Below, piece by piece: positions 22,501-33,574 of a stretch of 64,000 bases of DNA. This stretch comes from Aporrectodea caliginosa (taxonomy: Eukaryota; Annelida; Clitellata; Crassiclitellata; Lumbricidae), in contig JACEVL010000082.1 of assembly GCA_020284085.1 (NCBI GenBank), positions 1,391,599-1,455,598 on the forward strand, written 5' to 3'. The notes beneath the pieces were generated by a model. It searched no databases. It had not been told where the DNA came from and saw only the letters and a list, made by a program, of their open reading frames with translations. The stretch's first letter is position 1; every line of letters starts with the position of its first letter. Made by a program: the position numbers and the translations under genes.

Positions 22501-23069
22501 GTAAATTACAATACACTATATGACTTTGAATTACATTGCGTTGGGTCCGCAAAGATTCTTCAGCCTCTAACGAAGCACAATTCTCGGATTCGACCTATGT
22601 CTATATAAATAGCGTGATCGTAAACGTCAAACTTCTAAAGCGCCACTCGAAAGCCAAGCGCAGGGCACCAGGTTATTCACGAACGTATACAGTATACCTA
22701 TGCATCGAAACCGGCGCATTGAAGAGATGCCGAAAAGGCGCTAAATAAATGTCTGGTTACATTACAGTACAGCGCATTACGCTATATTACATTACAGTGC
22801 ATTACGTTATATTATAGTACAATGAGTAGTTCCCGTGAAGAGGTACTATATAAATCCTCTGAATGAATGATTGAATGAATGAATTAATTAATTAATTAAT
22901 TAATGTTGCGTTAAATGCCGTGCAGATGTCTTGTCAATAATAAATGACAACACGACGAAGACAGATAGGTTTATGATTAATTATGATTAATTATAAGTAA
23001 TTAGTGTATTCTGTTGCGCCAGCGTTTAATATATAAGGCATCAACCGATGGAAAACAAAACCAAACCAG

Positions 23070-23590
23070 AACATGACATAAATGGGAATTTTTAAAGCGC
23101 AACTTCAAGGAAAAACTCGTCAGTAGCCCTCCCGATCCAACAAGGAGAACCCTCGTTCACACAGAATATACTTCAAACACTTGTAGAACAGAGAAGGAGA
23201 CAGACGGACTAGCTCAGCTTTAGTTTTATGAGGAAGGTTGTTCCAGGCCACAGGACCGACGAAAGCAAAGCATCTGTGCTCAGTTGTAGAGGAACGAGCC
23301 AGAGGAACAAGAACACCCTGATCGGGCGAACGAAGGGACCTGCGGCCAAGAGCAGACGAGGCAGAGAAACACAGTGAGCTGGGGCAATTCCCACCAAGCA
23401 GTTCCGCATGAAAGTTAGAATATTAAATTCAATGCGTTGAGGGATAGGCAACCAATGCAAAGTATCGTGCATGTAGGTAGATATGTGGTCAAATGTTGGT
23501 ATGCAACCAATCAGGCAAGAAGAGGCCTTAAGAACGGACTGTAATTCCCAGGTAAGAGAGGAGCCTAGACCAAAATCGATAGCAAGCATT
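23070..23590 (-). pseudogene. L2-type LINE, C-terminal part of ORF2 and 3' end
   Basis: The minus-strand frame from 23589 reads L-Q-S-V-L-K-A-S-S-C-L-I-G, then H-I-S-T-Y-M-H-D-T-L-H-W-L-P-I-P-Q-R-I-E-F, the well-conserved thumb/C-terminal block of L2-like LINEs (L-H-W-L-P-x-x-x-R-I). A later frame gives the closing W-N-N-L-P-H motif near 23235. One frameshift lies between the two. The element ends with TTGCGCTTTAAAAATTCCC, resembling the GGCGCTTTACAAATA end of the L2 at 24575. Confidence 0.82.
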
Positions 23591-23624
23591 TACAAAATTG
23601 ATTCCGGAGGAAATGACAGAAAGT

Positions 23625-24570
23625 CCACTGAGACAGACAGACACCTCCACCTATGGTGAATGTGTGTAATTATCCACAGGTAAAATATTACCTTACCTTA
23701 CGACCCTTTGTATACGTCTCTACGGATCAGCACACTTAATGTAGCGCCTTTAAACTTTAAAGTAAGTCGAACGATGTATATAGTCCATGCATATAAACTT
23801 ACGTAGCAGCTGCAACGTGTATCTCTCTTCCGATGAAGTCCTGTGTATCATCGATCGTCCGTGTTCTACGGTCGATCTTTTATGGGTCTGGATGAGAGAC
23901 CGGCGAGCCCTCGCGCGTCCAATAGATGGAACCGGGTGTGGTATACGATCGCCGTTGGCTACAGAGGCTCTGAAGGGAGCGCTCATCGCTCTGCTTTGAC
24001 GCATCCTCGGCCGGTATTAGTCGCTGGCAATTTATATGAAGCGCCCGTACAGACTGCAGCGCAATCGTCTGCCTGTATTATATGGTCGACTATCCTATAA
24101 GGGAGAAGTAAATCTTAGAGTGGTCAATAAAACTCATAACTCTGGACAAGGATGCGTATGAAATTGGCCGCCAAATGGTCGCCAATCGCCGCTGTGTATG
24201 TGGATTGAGAGATCTAGGATGACTTATTTACATCTAACGTCTCCATTTTTCCTTGCATATAGCCTAGATCTCACTCTATGTAAATATATAGTGATCGCAT
24301 ATAAGCTGACAGCATAGCTAATAATATGACTATATAAAATTTATATCAAACGTGACTGGAGTTGGTTAGATCCAGGCAGATCCCGTCGGATCTGTGATTC
24401 CGCACCATGCCAAGCATCGTGTTCAGTGGCCAGGGAAGTGTTTGAAAGCTGTGTGAGCCAGCCTCAGAAAGTACAGACCTTAGATGGATAAAATTATACA
24501 TTATATCCAATGGCGTAGCTTGGAAATTTTAACGCCTGGTTCGAATAACAGCAATCGCGCCCTCCCAGGA
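23625..24570. other. No recognisable gene; possible element ends
   Basis: Contains ATGTAGCGCCTTTAAACTTT at 23737 and AATTTATATGAAGCGCCCGT at 24029, words typical of retroelement 3' ends here. The overlapping small frames at 23750-24100 lie on both strands and carry no domain. Confidence 0.45.
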
Positions 24571-24574
24571 TAAT

Positions 24575-25545
24575 CGTATCGTATCGTATCGTATTTAAGT
24601 ATTTGTAAAGCGCCTCTCGTAGGGTGAACCGTTCAGAAGCGCTCCCAGTGTGCTAAGCCCCGCGAAAATAAACAGGTTTTGAGAAAAGCGAAGGAAGAAG
24701 AGAGACTGCCAGAGAGAATTTTAGAGCGAACAGAAGGAGAAAGAGCATTCCAAAGAGAGGGACCAATTGAAGCAAAGGAACGAGCCTGAGCCATAGCAGT
24801 TCTACTACGGGGAACCAAGAGGTCAAGTCTATTGCAGGAACGAAGTGGACGGTGGGAGGAAACTGAGTGAGGCCGAAGTAGTACGCCACCCAGATATTGC
24901 GGGGCAAGACCCCTCTGAGCCTTGAAGATCAGAGAGGATTTTAAATTGTATGCGAGCATGCAGAGGGAGCCAATGAAGTTCATCAAACATAAAGGAAGAG
25001 ATGTGAGAGTACCTGGGAAGGCGGGCTATAAGTCTAGCAGCTGTGTTGAGGACCGACTGAAGAGGAGAGAGACGAACCTTAGGAAGACCAACAAGAAGGG
25101 AATTGCAGTAGTCAATCCGAGAAAATACAAAAGCATGAACTAAAGTTGTGAATATGGAGGAGGAGACAGAACGACGAATGACCCTGAGACGCCTTAAGTG
25201 AAAATAGGAGGAGCGTGAGAGATTAGAGATGTGATCGGTAAAGGTAAGTGAACTATCAAGGGTAACACCCAGATCACGTACACTTGACGAGAAAGAGAAG
25301 AGTGGGAACTTTTCAGAGGGGAGAGCAAAATCAAGTTTATGGAGCTGCTGAGGGGTACCAAACCAAATGAATTGAGTCTTAGAAGCATTAAGGGAGAGGC
25401 GATTAGATGACATCCAAAAGTGGAGATGATTAGAGAGAGATTGAATACTCCCAACCAAAAGCAACTGCGATGACGAAGGACCATGAACAAATGCTTGCAC
25501 ATCATCAGCGAAGAGATGAAAGCTGTGTGAGCCAACAGAATTTGA
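24575..25545 (-). pseudogene. L2-type LINE, second half of the reverse transcriptase and 3' end
   Basis: Minus-strand coding remains from 25545 give S-F-H-L-F-A-D-D-V (catalytic motif C; the Asp pair is at 25501-25506), then L-S-L-N-A-S-K-T-Q-F (motif D), D-L-G-V-T-L-D (motif E), R-I-D-Y-C-N-S-L-L, L-Q-S-V-L-N-T-A-A-R-L, and L-H-W-L-P-L-H-A-R-I. After a frameshift near 24950 it continues to S-L-W-N-A-L-S-P-S-V-R. This is the canonical order for L2/CR1-group ORF2. The 3' end reads GAGCGCTTCTGAACGG...GAGAGGCGCTTTACAAATA and a (TACGA)n tail at 24575-24597. The 5' half (endonuclease, fingers) is missing, as usual for dead-on-arrival copies. Confidence 0.92.
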
Positions 25546-26024
25546 ATAATGTTTTTATTTAGCATAAAAAGGCAATTTAGAGAAACATCATGACTTGTGT
25601 TAGACATTAATCAATGACATGATATGATGACACACAGGCTACAATAAACTTTTCAAGCCTTGATAGCTCCAAAGTCCGAGAATGTTCCCGAAATTGATGG
25701 AAGCGACCGAATTCATTCTTAACGGAAAGGACAACCGCGTTTTTAGTCTCTGTTGTTACATTGCAGAACGTAAATAGGATTTGATAAGTTTCATTTTGCA
25801 GAGAAACGCTTATAATAAACCATTGAGATTGGTAGTGCCAACAGAATTTGAAGAAGTAGGGCCTTTGGCAAAGTCTTGACTGTTTTTTATAGTCCAATTG
25901 ATTAAATGTTCAGCCCTTGTTGGGCTTCCAAACTTCCTATTTTGGTTTGCTGATTTAATGGAGCGATTTTATCCGCCGCATGGTCCTGCTGCAGTTCCGA
26001 TCGATCCAAATCTGTTGATTGAGT

Positions 26025-26083
26025 AATTCAATTCAATTCAATTCACAAGCTTTATTGATCACCAACCAAAATATAAGTTCATG
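26025..26083 (-). mobile_element. LINE/SINE 3' tail, (TTGAA)n
   Basis: Minus-strand end TTGGTGATCAATAAAGCTTG followed by four GAATT units. Sequence beyond 26902 may be the continuation of the same element, interrupted by the MITE at 26086. Confidence 0.5.
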
Positions 26084-26085
26084 TA

Positions 26086-26899
26086 GGGTAGAGTGGGGCA
26101 AAACGCCCCCTTTAACGGTTTTTGCTAAATTACAACGTGAGTAACAGCATTTTAAGCATGATATATTATTGCAAGATCTTGTACTGAATGTCCCAAGTAA
26201 AGTAAAATTGTGTCCGATAAAATTCCCCAAAAGATTACATTAAAAAATAATAAAATACAGAGTGCTTCAAAGGGGGCGTTTTGCCCCTCACCTGGAGCAA
26301 AACGCCCCTCCGTGATATGACCCCCACTACCTGAAAAGTCGATGCACATAATCAACTGCAATCACTGCATTGATACAACAATAACTATACGAAGTAAAGA
26401 TCTCTAGAATTTTTTAAAAAAGATGTCATAAAAAAATAATTAAATAAAAAAATATGCTTTGCTCCAGGTGACTCTGAGGTGAGGGGGCGTTTTGCCCCAT
26501 GCCAGCATTTTCCATAGGTGGGCGTTTTGCCCCGCTTGGTGCTACCTTGTGAGATTGCCCATATAATAAAAAATTGATTTTCTAAAGCCCCATTTATTGT
26601 GCACAGTAATTCGATATAGGGTATACTTTAGACCTATATTTGTATTATTGGCTATGTCTAGCATTTTGGCACCATTAATGATACAGAATTGGCGGCTGAC
26701 TCTTACAAGGTAACACGAAAAAATCAATTTTTCTAAAATAAAAATAAGCAAACCATCTAAAGATAAATAACTGACGATTATCTCATTAGGGTACAACTAA
26801 TAAACCCCAGAGCATTCAAAAATTTCATTACATGGCACAGGGGGTACAGGGCCGGGAGGGGGCGTTTTGCCCCGCGGGGGCGTTTGCCCCACTCTACCC
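26086..26899. mobile_element. MITE with GGGTAGAGTGGGGCAAA ends and internal palindromes
   Basis: Inverted ends GGGTAGAGTGGGGCAAA are flanked by TA (26084-26085, 26900-26901), compatible with Tc1/mariner-type insertion, although the flanking similarity (ATGTAGGG...CCCTACAT) leaves the exact border open. No coding capacity. The palindromic word GGGGCGTTTTGCCCC, or close variants, occurs at about 26097, 26274, 26296, 26484, 26521, 26857 and 26878: at both ends and in the middle. Confidence 0.8.
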
Positions 26900-26904
26900 T
26901 ACAT

Positions 26905-27655
26905 TTGTTGCAGTAGTTCATGGTGTCAAAGGGTAAACCCAAAAGGAACAATGTCGTTCCGGTCGCACGGCCGCCTCTTTCTCATTAAGAGTAATGCTGT
27001 GCCAGACTCATACATTTAGTTTCGAGTACGATTCGCTGTTCAAGATCTGAAGTTCTGTTGATTCATAAAAAATTCGTTCAGCATTACAATGAAAATGAAA
27101 GCGGTTCTCAAATTCTGGTAATCCCTAATTGTGAACAGACCATTGTAAATTTCGTTTCAAATATCAAAAGGTGAAGAATTTCTTTATAAGTCCTTCCGGC
27201 ACAATCAGTTCAACATCTTACGCATTTGACTAGGCTGTGGGTCGAACTTTTCTTTCCTGGTCTTTACCTGCACTATCGACAAGAGAGTCAAGCTTTAATT
27301 TTGATCTCTCTGCTTAGGCGTTAAATTATTACAATCTTCACGTCTCTTACTGGCTGACGAAAGTGACACATGGTCATGCAAAACTGCTGAAGAATTAGTT
27401 CCTCTCAAAAAGCTGTCATTAAACTTGTATACAACTGTCGATCTCTTGTCTCGCTATTTCTTAAACTGAGCCACGCCTTGTTTCGGTCGCTTTAATTTTG
27501 ATAAAGGCAAGCGATACACACAAAGTGATTAATTAAATATTAGAATCGGTTATAAAACCTGACACATAATTATTCTACGACTTTATAACACCGTTCCAAT
27601 CCCCATGCGCATAAGTTTGCTGAACTTCCCGTACGGCGACCCTGAAAATATAGCC
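26905..27655. other. No recognisable gene
   Basis: About 750 bp of AT-rich sequence. I see no supported frame, repeat or RNA gene. Confidence 0.45.
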
Positions 27656-27659
27656 TATA

Positions 27660-27762
27660 TATAGGCCTGAGGGAATAAAGTCCAGTCCCAAGCCTGGAGA
27701 AAGGAGGAGGGCAACAATAATCATCTTTGTTATGGCACAGTGTTGTTAAACAGCAACCAAAG
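27660..27762 (-). repeat. Dispersed ~90-bp module, copy 1
   Basis: On the minus strand: GTTTAACAACACTGTGCCAT, AACAAAGATGATTATTG, CCCTCCTCCTTTCTCCAGGC, TTGGGACTGGACTTTATTCCC. The same block recurs at 55835-55905, 59650-59745, 59985-60080, 60290-60360, 60525-60615 and 60820-60905. Confidence 0.75.
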
Positions 27763-28020
27763 TCAGCAAGGCGAATGCATAGCGCATCATTGGAATCTGA
27801 CCCCTTGGACCTGAAACTTTGAAGAGCGCTATTATGATGGTCGGTGACAGATTAACTTCTTCTTCTATTATAGTCCCGAGAGCAGTGAAGGGTTGATTTG
27901 ACACCACCAGTATTTCATCCCGCAAGACAGAAGACTGGAAAGGGCAGAGATCATGCATGTCAGGTGGAGAGAGGAGGAAGAGGGCTATTTTGGCAGAGAT
28001 TGCCGACATACTGCATTATC

Positions 28021-28042
28021 GGGGGGGTGGGGTGGGGGTGGG
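28021..28042 (+). other. G-quadruplex motif with single-base loops
   Basis: Runs of 7, 4, 5 and 3 G separated by single T bases, directly before the head of SINE-B copy 3. Single-nucleotide loops are the most stable quadruplex arrangement. Confidence 0.65.
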
Positions 28043-28260
28043 CGATAGCGCATTGGATAACATCTGGCGTAGAGAGCGAGAGGTACCGAGTTCAAGTCCC
28101 GTAGGGCGGACGTGCTTTGTAGGCTGCTATTAGCGCCGTTGTATTGCAGGCTGTCTGTTCTGTTAGTAGTTAAGATTTAAATTGCATAACATGTAAATGT
28201 ACAGCGCAGTGCGTTTGTCAGGCGCTTAATAAAGAAAAGATTATTTTTATTTATTATTAT
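28043..28260 (+). mobile_element. SINE-B copy 3
   Basis: GATAGCGCATTGGATAACAT, GAGAGGTACCGAGTTCAAGT (best-preserved box B of the family, GAGTTCAAGTCCC), TTGTAGGCTGCTATTAGCGC and AGGCTGTCTGTTCTGTTAG match the two other copies. The tail is GCTTAATAAAGAAAAGATTA followed by ATT-rich sequence. Confidence 0.85.
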
Positions 28261-28739
28261 TATATAAATACATTATATATAAAATACTCAGTGAGAGATA
28301 TATATATATATGGACTATATATATAATATTGATATTGAGAGAGATATAATATTTGTATAATCTACTAAAATTTAAGGCGCAAGTGATTTTTTCATTGTAT
28401 TAATATTATAATATACCAAAAACGTTGTGTGAGCAATGAGCATGCTCCTGCCTCGGCGCCACAGATCCAAGACTTGTGTGAGAGCGTCGACGCCTTTGGC
28501 GCCAAGGCTCTCGGGTTCCTGGTCGTTTTATGTTTTAGCAGAATAGAGCGATTATCGCTGATAGATCTAGATTTGGAAAAATATGGAGATCCACCATTTG
28601 TGGGTGAACAACCTATTCAACCCATGGAGACCGACGCTACGTATTAACATATACAGGCAGAATTTTATCCCATTTTGAGTGATTCATCTCTGTGCTATTT
28701 CGCCTGGGTGCTATAAAAATGTTCGATAAGGTTTGCTAT

Positions 28740-28754
28740 AGTAATAATAATAAC

Positions 28755-28852
<98 letters not shown>
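28740..28852. repeat. (AAT)n microsatellite
   Basis: About 37 AAT units with two AAC interruptions; polyAsn and polyTyr frames are artefacts. Confidence 0.95.
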
Positions 28853-28853
<1 letters not shown>

Positions 28854-28854
28854 G

Positions 28855-29165
28855 GCAATTTATATGGCGCCGTATGTCATTACGACGGCGCCTCACAAAA
28901 CAACTAACAACAGGCGGGATAAGCCTTAGAGAAGAGGTAGGATTTTAATATCATTTTAGCGTGGATTTGAAGGAGTCAACTGAGTCGGCCGATCGAATAG
29001 CAGAAGGGGGAAGACTACTCCAGCATCGAGGACCGGCGGCCGAGAAAGTACGATCGCCAAAGCGCGTCCTTATCCACCGCACACAGAGATCAGTCTTCAC
29101 AAGCGATCGCAGCCGGAGCCCGGACGCGGATGGAATGAGTTTCACTACAGTAGTCGCATAGCTAC

Positions 29166-29170
<5 letters not shown>
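28855..29170 (-). pseudogene. LINE C-terminal fragment (CR1-like)
   Basis: The minus-strand frame from 29169 gives R-T-R-F-G-D-R-T-F-S-A-A-G-P-R-C-W-S-S-L-P, then S-V-D-S-F-K-S-T-L-K. This is the terminal motif of CR1-group ORF2 (F-S-x-A-G-P-x-x-W-N-x-L-P and S-x-x-x-F-K-x-x-L-K). The 3' end reads GAGGCGCCGTCGTAATGACA and GGCGCCATATAAATTG before the ATT tail of the neighbouring microsatellite, so that microsatellite is plausibly this LINE's expanded tail. 5' truncated. Confidence 0.85.
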
Positions 29171-29202
<32 letters not shown>

Positions 29203-29255
29203 TTTCGTTTATTCCGAACACCAGGCTGACAGAACGCAGCTTGTTACATTAGTTA
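29163..29255 (-). mobile_element. Retroelement 3' end with (TTGA)n tail
   Basis: On the minus strand: AGCTGCGTTCTGTCAGCCTG, GTGTTCGGAATAAACGAAAA, then nine TTGA units. The same end is present at 42622-42665 and 62335-62390. Confidence 0.7.
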
Positions 29256-29574
29256 GTCGTATATTTATATATGTGTTCATTTGTACGTCACCTTGTCCTT
29301 TCTGGATATCGTTTAATTTAATTTTGAGTGATTTATTCAGAATATATTCCTCAGGCGCTGCTCAGTGAGGCCAGCGAGATGAGTAGCGCACAAAGTTTAA
29401 AAACTTTCGCTCGATGAGTTCATCCATTTTCGTAGAGTTATTCCTATCAGGTTTTTAGACCTCCAGACCAATAGATCTAGCCTCAGTTGCTACTACTGTA
29501 TATCATCATCATCGTCATAGTCATCGTCGTCATAATAATTATCAGTTCTTGACGCCAGCCATTTGACGGCGATG

Positions 29575-30729
29575 CAGAGGCGTAGCTAGGATATTTGGCG
29601 CCCGGGGACAAACTATAAAATTGGCGCCCCCTCCGGCCTCTCCCGCCCCTCCTCGTCCCTCCCTATTTAATTTATTTCACATTTTCCAAATACACGGAAT
29701 GGCAATTTAAATTTTAGTGAAATAAAATATTAAAAATACCAAATTGTTCATTGTGTTTTTGAAAGTCAGCAAATTCAAATTATATATGAATTCATTTATC
29801 AAACAAATATCATAACACATATCTGTTTTCGATAAAATAAAAAATATTTATGCACTAGGTTGTTGATTTGTACTATATATTAGTCTACGTATCTCTAAAC
29901 TAAAAACTTGTTTTTTTATTAAATAGTCATTAAGTATTTGCATTCAAACAAAACTATACAGCAGCAGAATTGAAATCCAAGATAGCTGAACTGCTGAGTT
30001 CTGACTGATACTGTCAGTCTGCCTCTTATTGAAAGTTTGCTTGTAATTTTGACCTCTTGGCCCAATAAATTTACAAATCACTGGGATGCAGCAGCCCGAT
30101 CCAGCGGTCGCCCTGTGTCCATGATGTCTATAGCATAATAGTTTTTACTGGGGGATCATGGATGCAGCCATGGGCGTCAAGAGTCAAGGCGGACCCAGCT
30201 AGCTTAATTAACCATCAGACAGATGCTTCTCCTACAAGAGTTGGCATACTGCACAACGCACCCTCCCTCTCATTGGCTATGAATGCAGATTATATTCTTT
30301 CCCGACGGCTAAAAATTTCCCATACAGGAAAGTTGAAAATTACTATACCTAATTTGTTTATATATTAAAACCAGATTCCACTTTTAATACATTAAGGATG
30401 TACTTGAGCTGATTTTATCCATGATTTTATGAGAAAACGACTTCTGATTCTGACTAGCCTAATAATGTTGCATTGTAGGTTCATCATTTGTAATGAGTAT
30501 ATGGTGCCCCTTTGAGCTCAATGGGGCGCCAAAATAATGTTTGACAAGTAGTTTGTAACTAATGAGGTTTTGGGGCACCAAAATTAAGTTTTATAAATTT
30601 ATTTGGGATAAATTAGTTTAAATAGCATCAAAATCAAGACTAAAATTATATTCTAACCCTCAATTTGGCGCCCCCTTCCTCTGGCGCCCGGGGACACATG
30701 CACCTCCTGCCCCCCTAGCTACGCCTCTG
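29575..30729. mobile_element. hAT element, 1,155 bp, inside an RTE-like LINE
   Basis: Inverted ends CAGAGGCGTAGCTAG and a shared inner segment TGGCGCCCGGGGACA, bounded by a perfect 8-bp duplication CGGCGATG (29567-29574, 30730-30737). Contains no recognisable transposase; the frame at 30162-30368 shows no domain. Probably a non-autonomous or heavily deleted copy. Confidence 0.94.
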
Positions 30730-30965
30730 CGGCGATGGGCACGAATAAATGATCTCCATTTGTCCTCGGTCATTTGTCAAGTCCATTGTCCCCCTTAGTG
30801 TTAGTCCAAGTGATAATATTATGTCCTCATATTTTATGCTGTATATCCAACGTAGTCTTGGTCTGCCTCTTTTTCTTTTTCCTTCGAATTTTGCGAATGT
30901 AGTGCATTGTGTGGGATTCGGTCTACTGGCATTCTCTCTCTACACAGTGATTCCGTTCTAGACAA

Positions 30966-31095
30966 AAAAAGAACTGGAACGTCGGCTTCAGGAAGAACCG
31001 AAACGCCGCCTCTAGGTGCCATGTTAATCAAAGAAGGAACCGATACGGCGTTGCGGTCGTCAAAAAAGAACCGAAACGCCGCTCCGGTGGCGGTC
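30966..31095. repeat. Four-fold degenerate GAACCGAAACGCCG repeat insert
   Basis: Related words start at 30971 (GAACTGGAACGTCGGC), 30995 (GAACCGAAACGCCGCC), 31037 (GAACCGATACGGCG) and 31068 (GAACCGAAACGCCGC). They interrupt the RTE-like LINE frame between its C-terminal blocks. TGTAGA lies at both edges on the minus strand and could be a target duplication. Confidence 0.55.
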
Positions 31096-31477
31096 CCAGC
31101 AGATCTCTGTGTCTACATAGTACATATCCAAACCATCGGAGTCTTCGTTGAACGACTTTGTCTAGCAGAGTTGTTTGAATACCTAATGATTGTCTGATGT
31201 CATCGTTTCTTATTTTCTGTAGTCTTGATATCTCTGCGATCTTCCGTAACCAAGTCATTTCTACTGTAAGAATTTTTTCTCATTTTGCTCTCGCATTGTT
31301 CAATATTGCAATCCGTATAGAAAAATAGATTGTATCATCTTCTCGTATATTTTTTCTTGGTTTTCTTTATTTAATACCGTTATTTGATTTCTCAAAGGAT
31401 TGAAGACTTATTATTTTTCCAGAAACTTGAGTTTTTGAAGTGATATAGCAAATACAAGTGATACAAGTTTCTGATTC

Positions 31478-31482
31478 TTGAT

Positions 31483-31523
<41 letters not shown>

Positions 31524-31556
31524 TGATGATGACGATACGACGACGACGACGACGTT
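31478..31556. repeat. (GATGAC)n microsatellite
   Basis: GATGAC repeats changing to GATGAT and then GACGAC. Open in several frames without meaning. Confidence 0.92.
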
Positions 31557-31619
31557 TGACTGGTGCACATTTAGCAAGTTGGTTTATGGAACCAAAATTT
31601 ACCAAATTGAGTGCCAATT

Positions 31620-33560
31620 AAGTAGATGCTGGCAGGGCATGCTCTAGCGCCAGGCAATTTATGTCCTCATCAGCATTCTACTCGCACTTATTTTACATAC
31701 GCCATTCTGAATCGATGCTATATTTATTCCTCGTGCGGTTGGAGCATATATTATATATAGATCTTATTTCCAGTTATTTAAGCTCCGCTGAGCGACCTTG
31801 GCGTTGAAGTATCCGCGACCGCTTAAAGGCGTTGCTTGTAATAGCCATAGTAACTGTTGTCATGGTTATCGCGATTTTCAGTTAATCGAATCAGGAAGCC
31901 GAGTAGATTCGTCTCAAACCGAATCGATATTGAATCGTGAAATGGAATTACCGTTAGCCTACTACGTGCGTAGACTCTACGCATGGAGTCAAACTATGTA
32001 AGCTAGGCCTATCAGTGTATGCAATCAATGCATACATGCATATGGCTATTTACATGCGGCGCCTTTTAGATAACCTCAGAAAGGTGCTGTATACGCGTGG
32101 CTACGTAACAGATCTGAATAGATGCAGAGACTACTTCAGATGACTTGAAAAAATTAATGTTTCCTAAGCTGCATACGTGGAAGAAAAGTAACAATTTTTA
32201 ATAGAAACTGTTCCGGAAGCCGGAAGCATGATCGAAAGCACGAGAACGCGAGATACGCCAACATCGTCGTATGGGAGCGCGGAATCATCAAGTCCCCACA
32301 TGCTGTAGAACGCAGCGAATATCGACCAAACTGACAGGATAAAGGAACGTATAGAGCTTTCTGACGCATTCTGAACCGCACAAATATAATCGCGCGCACG
32401 CGCACGCGCACACGCACACACACACACGCACCTACGCACGCACACACATATTATATATATATATATGCATTTATGGCTATATATATACAAAATCTAAATA
32501 AGTATTAAGTATATATTTTTGCATGTAATCATAAATTCTCGCGTCGAAAAATGCTCCTGAAATTGCGTTATAGAACCGTCAACAAATAATGTTTCAGCGC
32601 TTTAGAAGTTTTTCATCTCTAGCTGAATAAATGCAGAGCTATGCATTCGTGCACAAATTGATACACATGGTTGGGTTTTATTGGATTCTGACTAATACTT
32701 ATCATGAGCGCTTTTGTCACGTTGACGTTTACGACAGAGTCACACACAGAACGAATATGAGCAGAAACAGATTGTTCACTCAATAACTGCAAAGCAGAAA
32801 AGTTGGCAACGGCAGCGCAACCTGCTGGTCACAAAGTATGTGTCAAGTGGGTCTGATAGACGGCCATTGTAGGATGAGTACAGTGTGGGTTTTGTCGTTT
32901 TCTCATGGAGTCTATGTCCTGCAAAGAACTCTCTACTCTTTCTAGGAGGCGCTATATAAATCCTGAAATATTAACTGCCTGTTCGGTTTGCTGATGAGCT
33001 ATCTCAGACATCGCTCTCTCTTATTCAGAATGTCGTCTGGACATGTCCGATTGGTGACGGGACAGGTCGGATTGGTGTCGGGCAATTTCATTTGGCTTTC
33101 TATCGGTGCCGGTCGATCTCGGATGGCTTTCTATCCATGTTTGTGGAAAATGGAAATACTATCGAGCTTATCCATGCAGTACAGACGGAAGCAAGACGGG
33201 TGAACGGGAAGCAATCCTTTCCTTACCTCCATCTAATATCTCTACTTCTTCGCCTAGACCTATGAAACGAAGAGATCGTTGAGACTTTTGGATAATTATT
33301 AAAATACCAAATCGATATTCACATTTCACAAATAGGCTATACAAAACAATGCCAACGACAGCTCTGAGTCTTTCAGATTTATACGCCTAGTTAGGCAAGA
33401 GCTATTATCTATAACACCGTACAATCATCACAAACAGTTGCAGAAAGAAATAGGCGATCACTTGTCCCAGACTTTAGCCTATTCTCTGTCTCAAACATTT
33501 AAACATGGGCCAAGCTTAAGCACATTAATATACAACCTTGTACGAGCAGTGGAGAAAAAG
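31620..33560. other. No recognisable gene; CA/TA repeats and LINE-type ends
   Basis: Nothing domain-like. A (CA)n/(TA)n patch lies at 32393-32465. Retroelement-end words GCGGCGCCTTTTAGATAACC (32055) and GGAGGCGCTATATAAATCCT (32945) are present. A pair of diverged repeats with TCGGATTGGTG and TCGGATGGCTTTCTATCCATG sits around 33040-33140. Confidence 0.45.
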
Positions 33561-33574
33561 ACATGGATCGACAA

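Larger units (their letters stand above)
29500..31262 (-). pseudogene. RTE-like LINE 3' part, interrupted by a hAT element and a small insert
   Basis: From 31258 on the minus strand: L-Q-K-I-R-N-D-D-I-R-Q, then D-K-V-V-Q-R-R-L-R-W-F-G-Y-V, a C-terminal pattern of RTE/BovB-group proteins. After an insert at about 30960-31100 the frame resumes with R-M-P-V-D-R-I-P. Below 30960 it continues toward TTGACAAATGACCGAGGACA and TGGAGATCATTTATTCGTGC. It is then split by the hAT at 29575-30729 and resumes with TGGCTGGCGTCAAGAACTGA. A second copy of this 3' end at 34555-34770 lacks the hAT. Confidence 0.75.

Noticed and set aside
28429..28647. 72-codon frame with normal composition (starts M-S-N-E-H-A-P)
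   Set aside because: No recognisable motif, no clear splice site, and it lies between retroelements. It could be an old exon, but I cannot support it.
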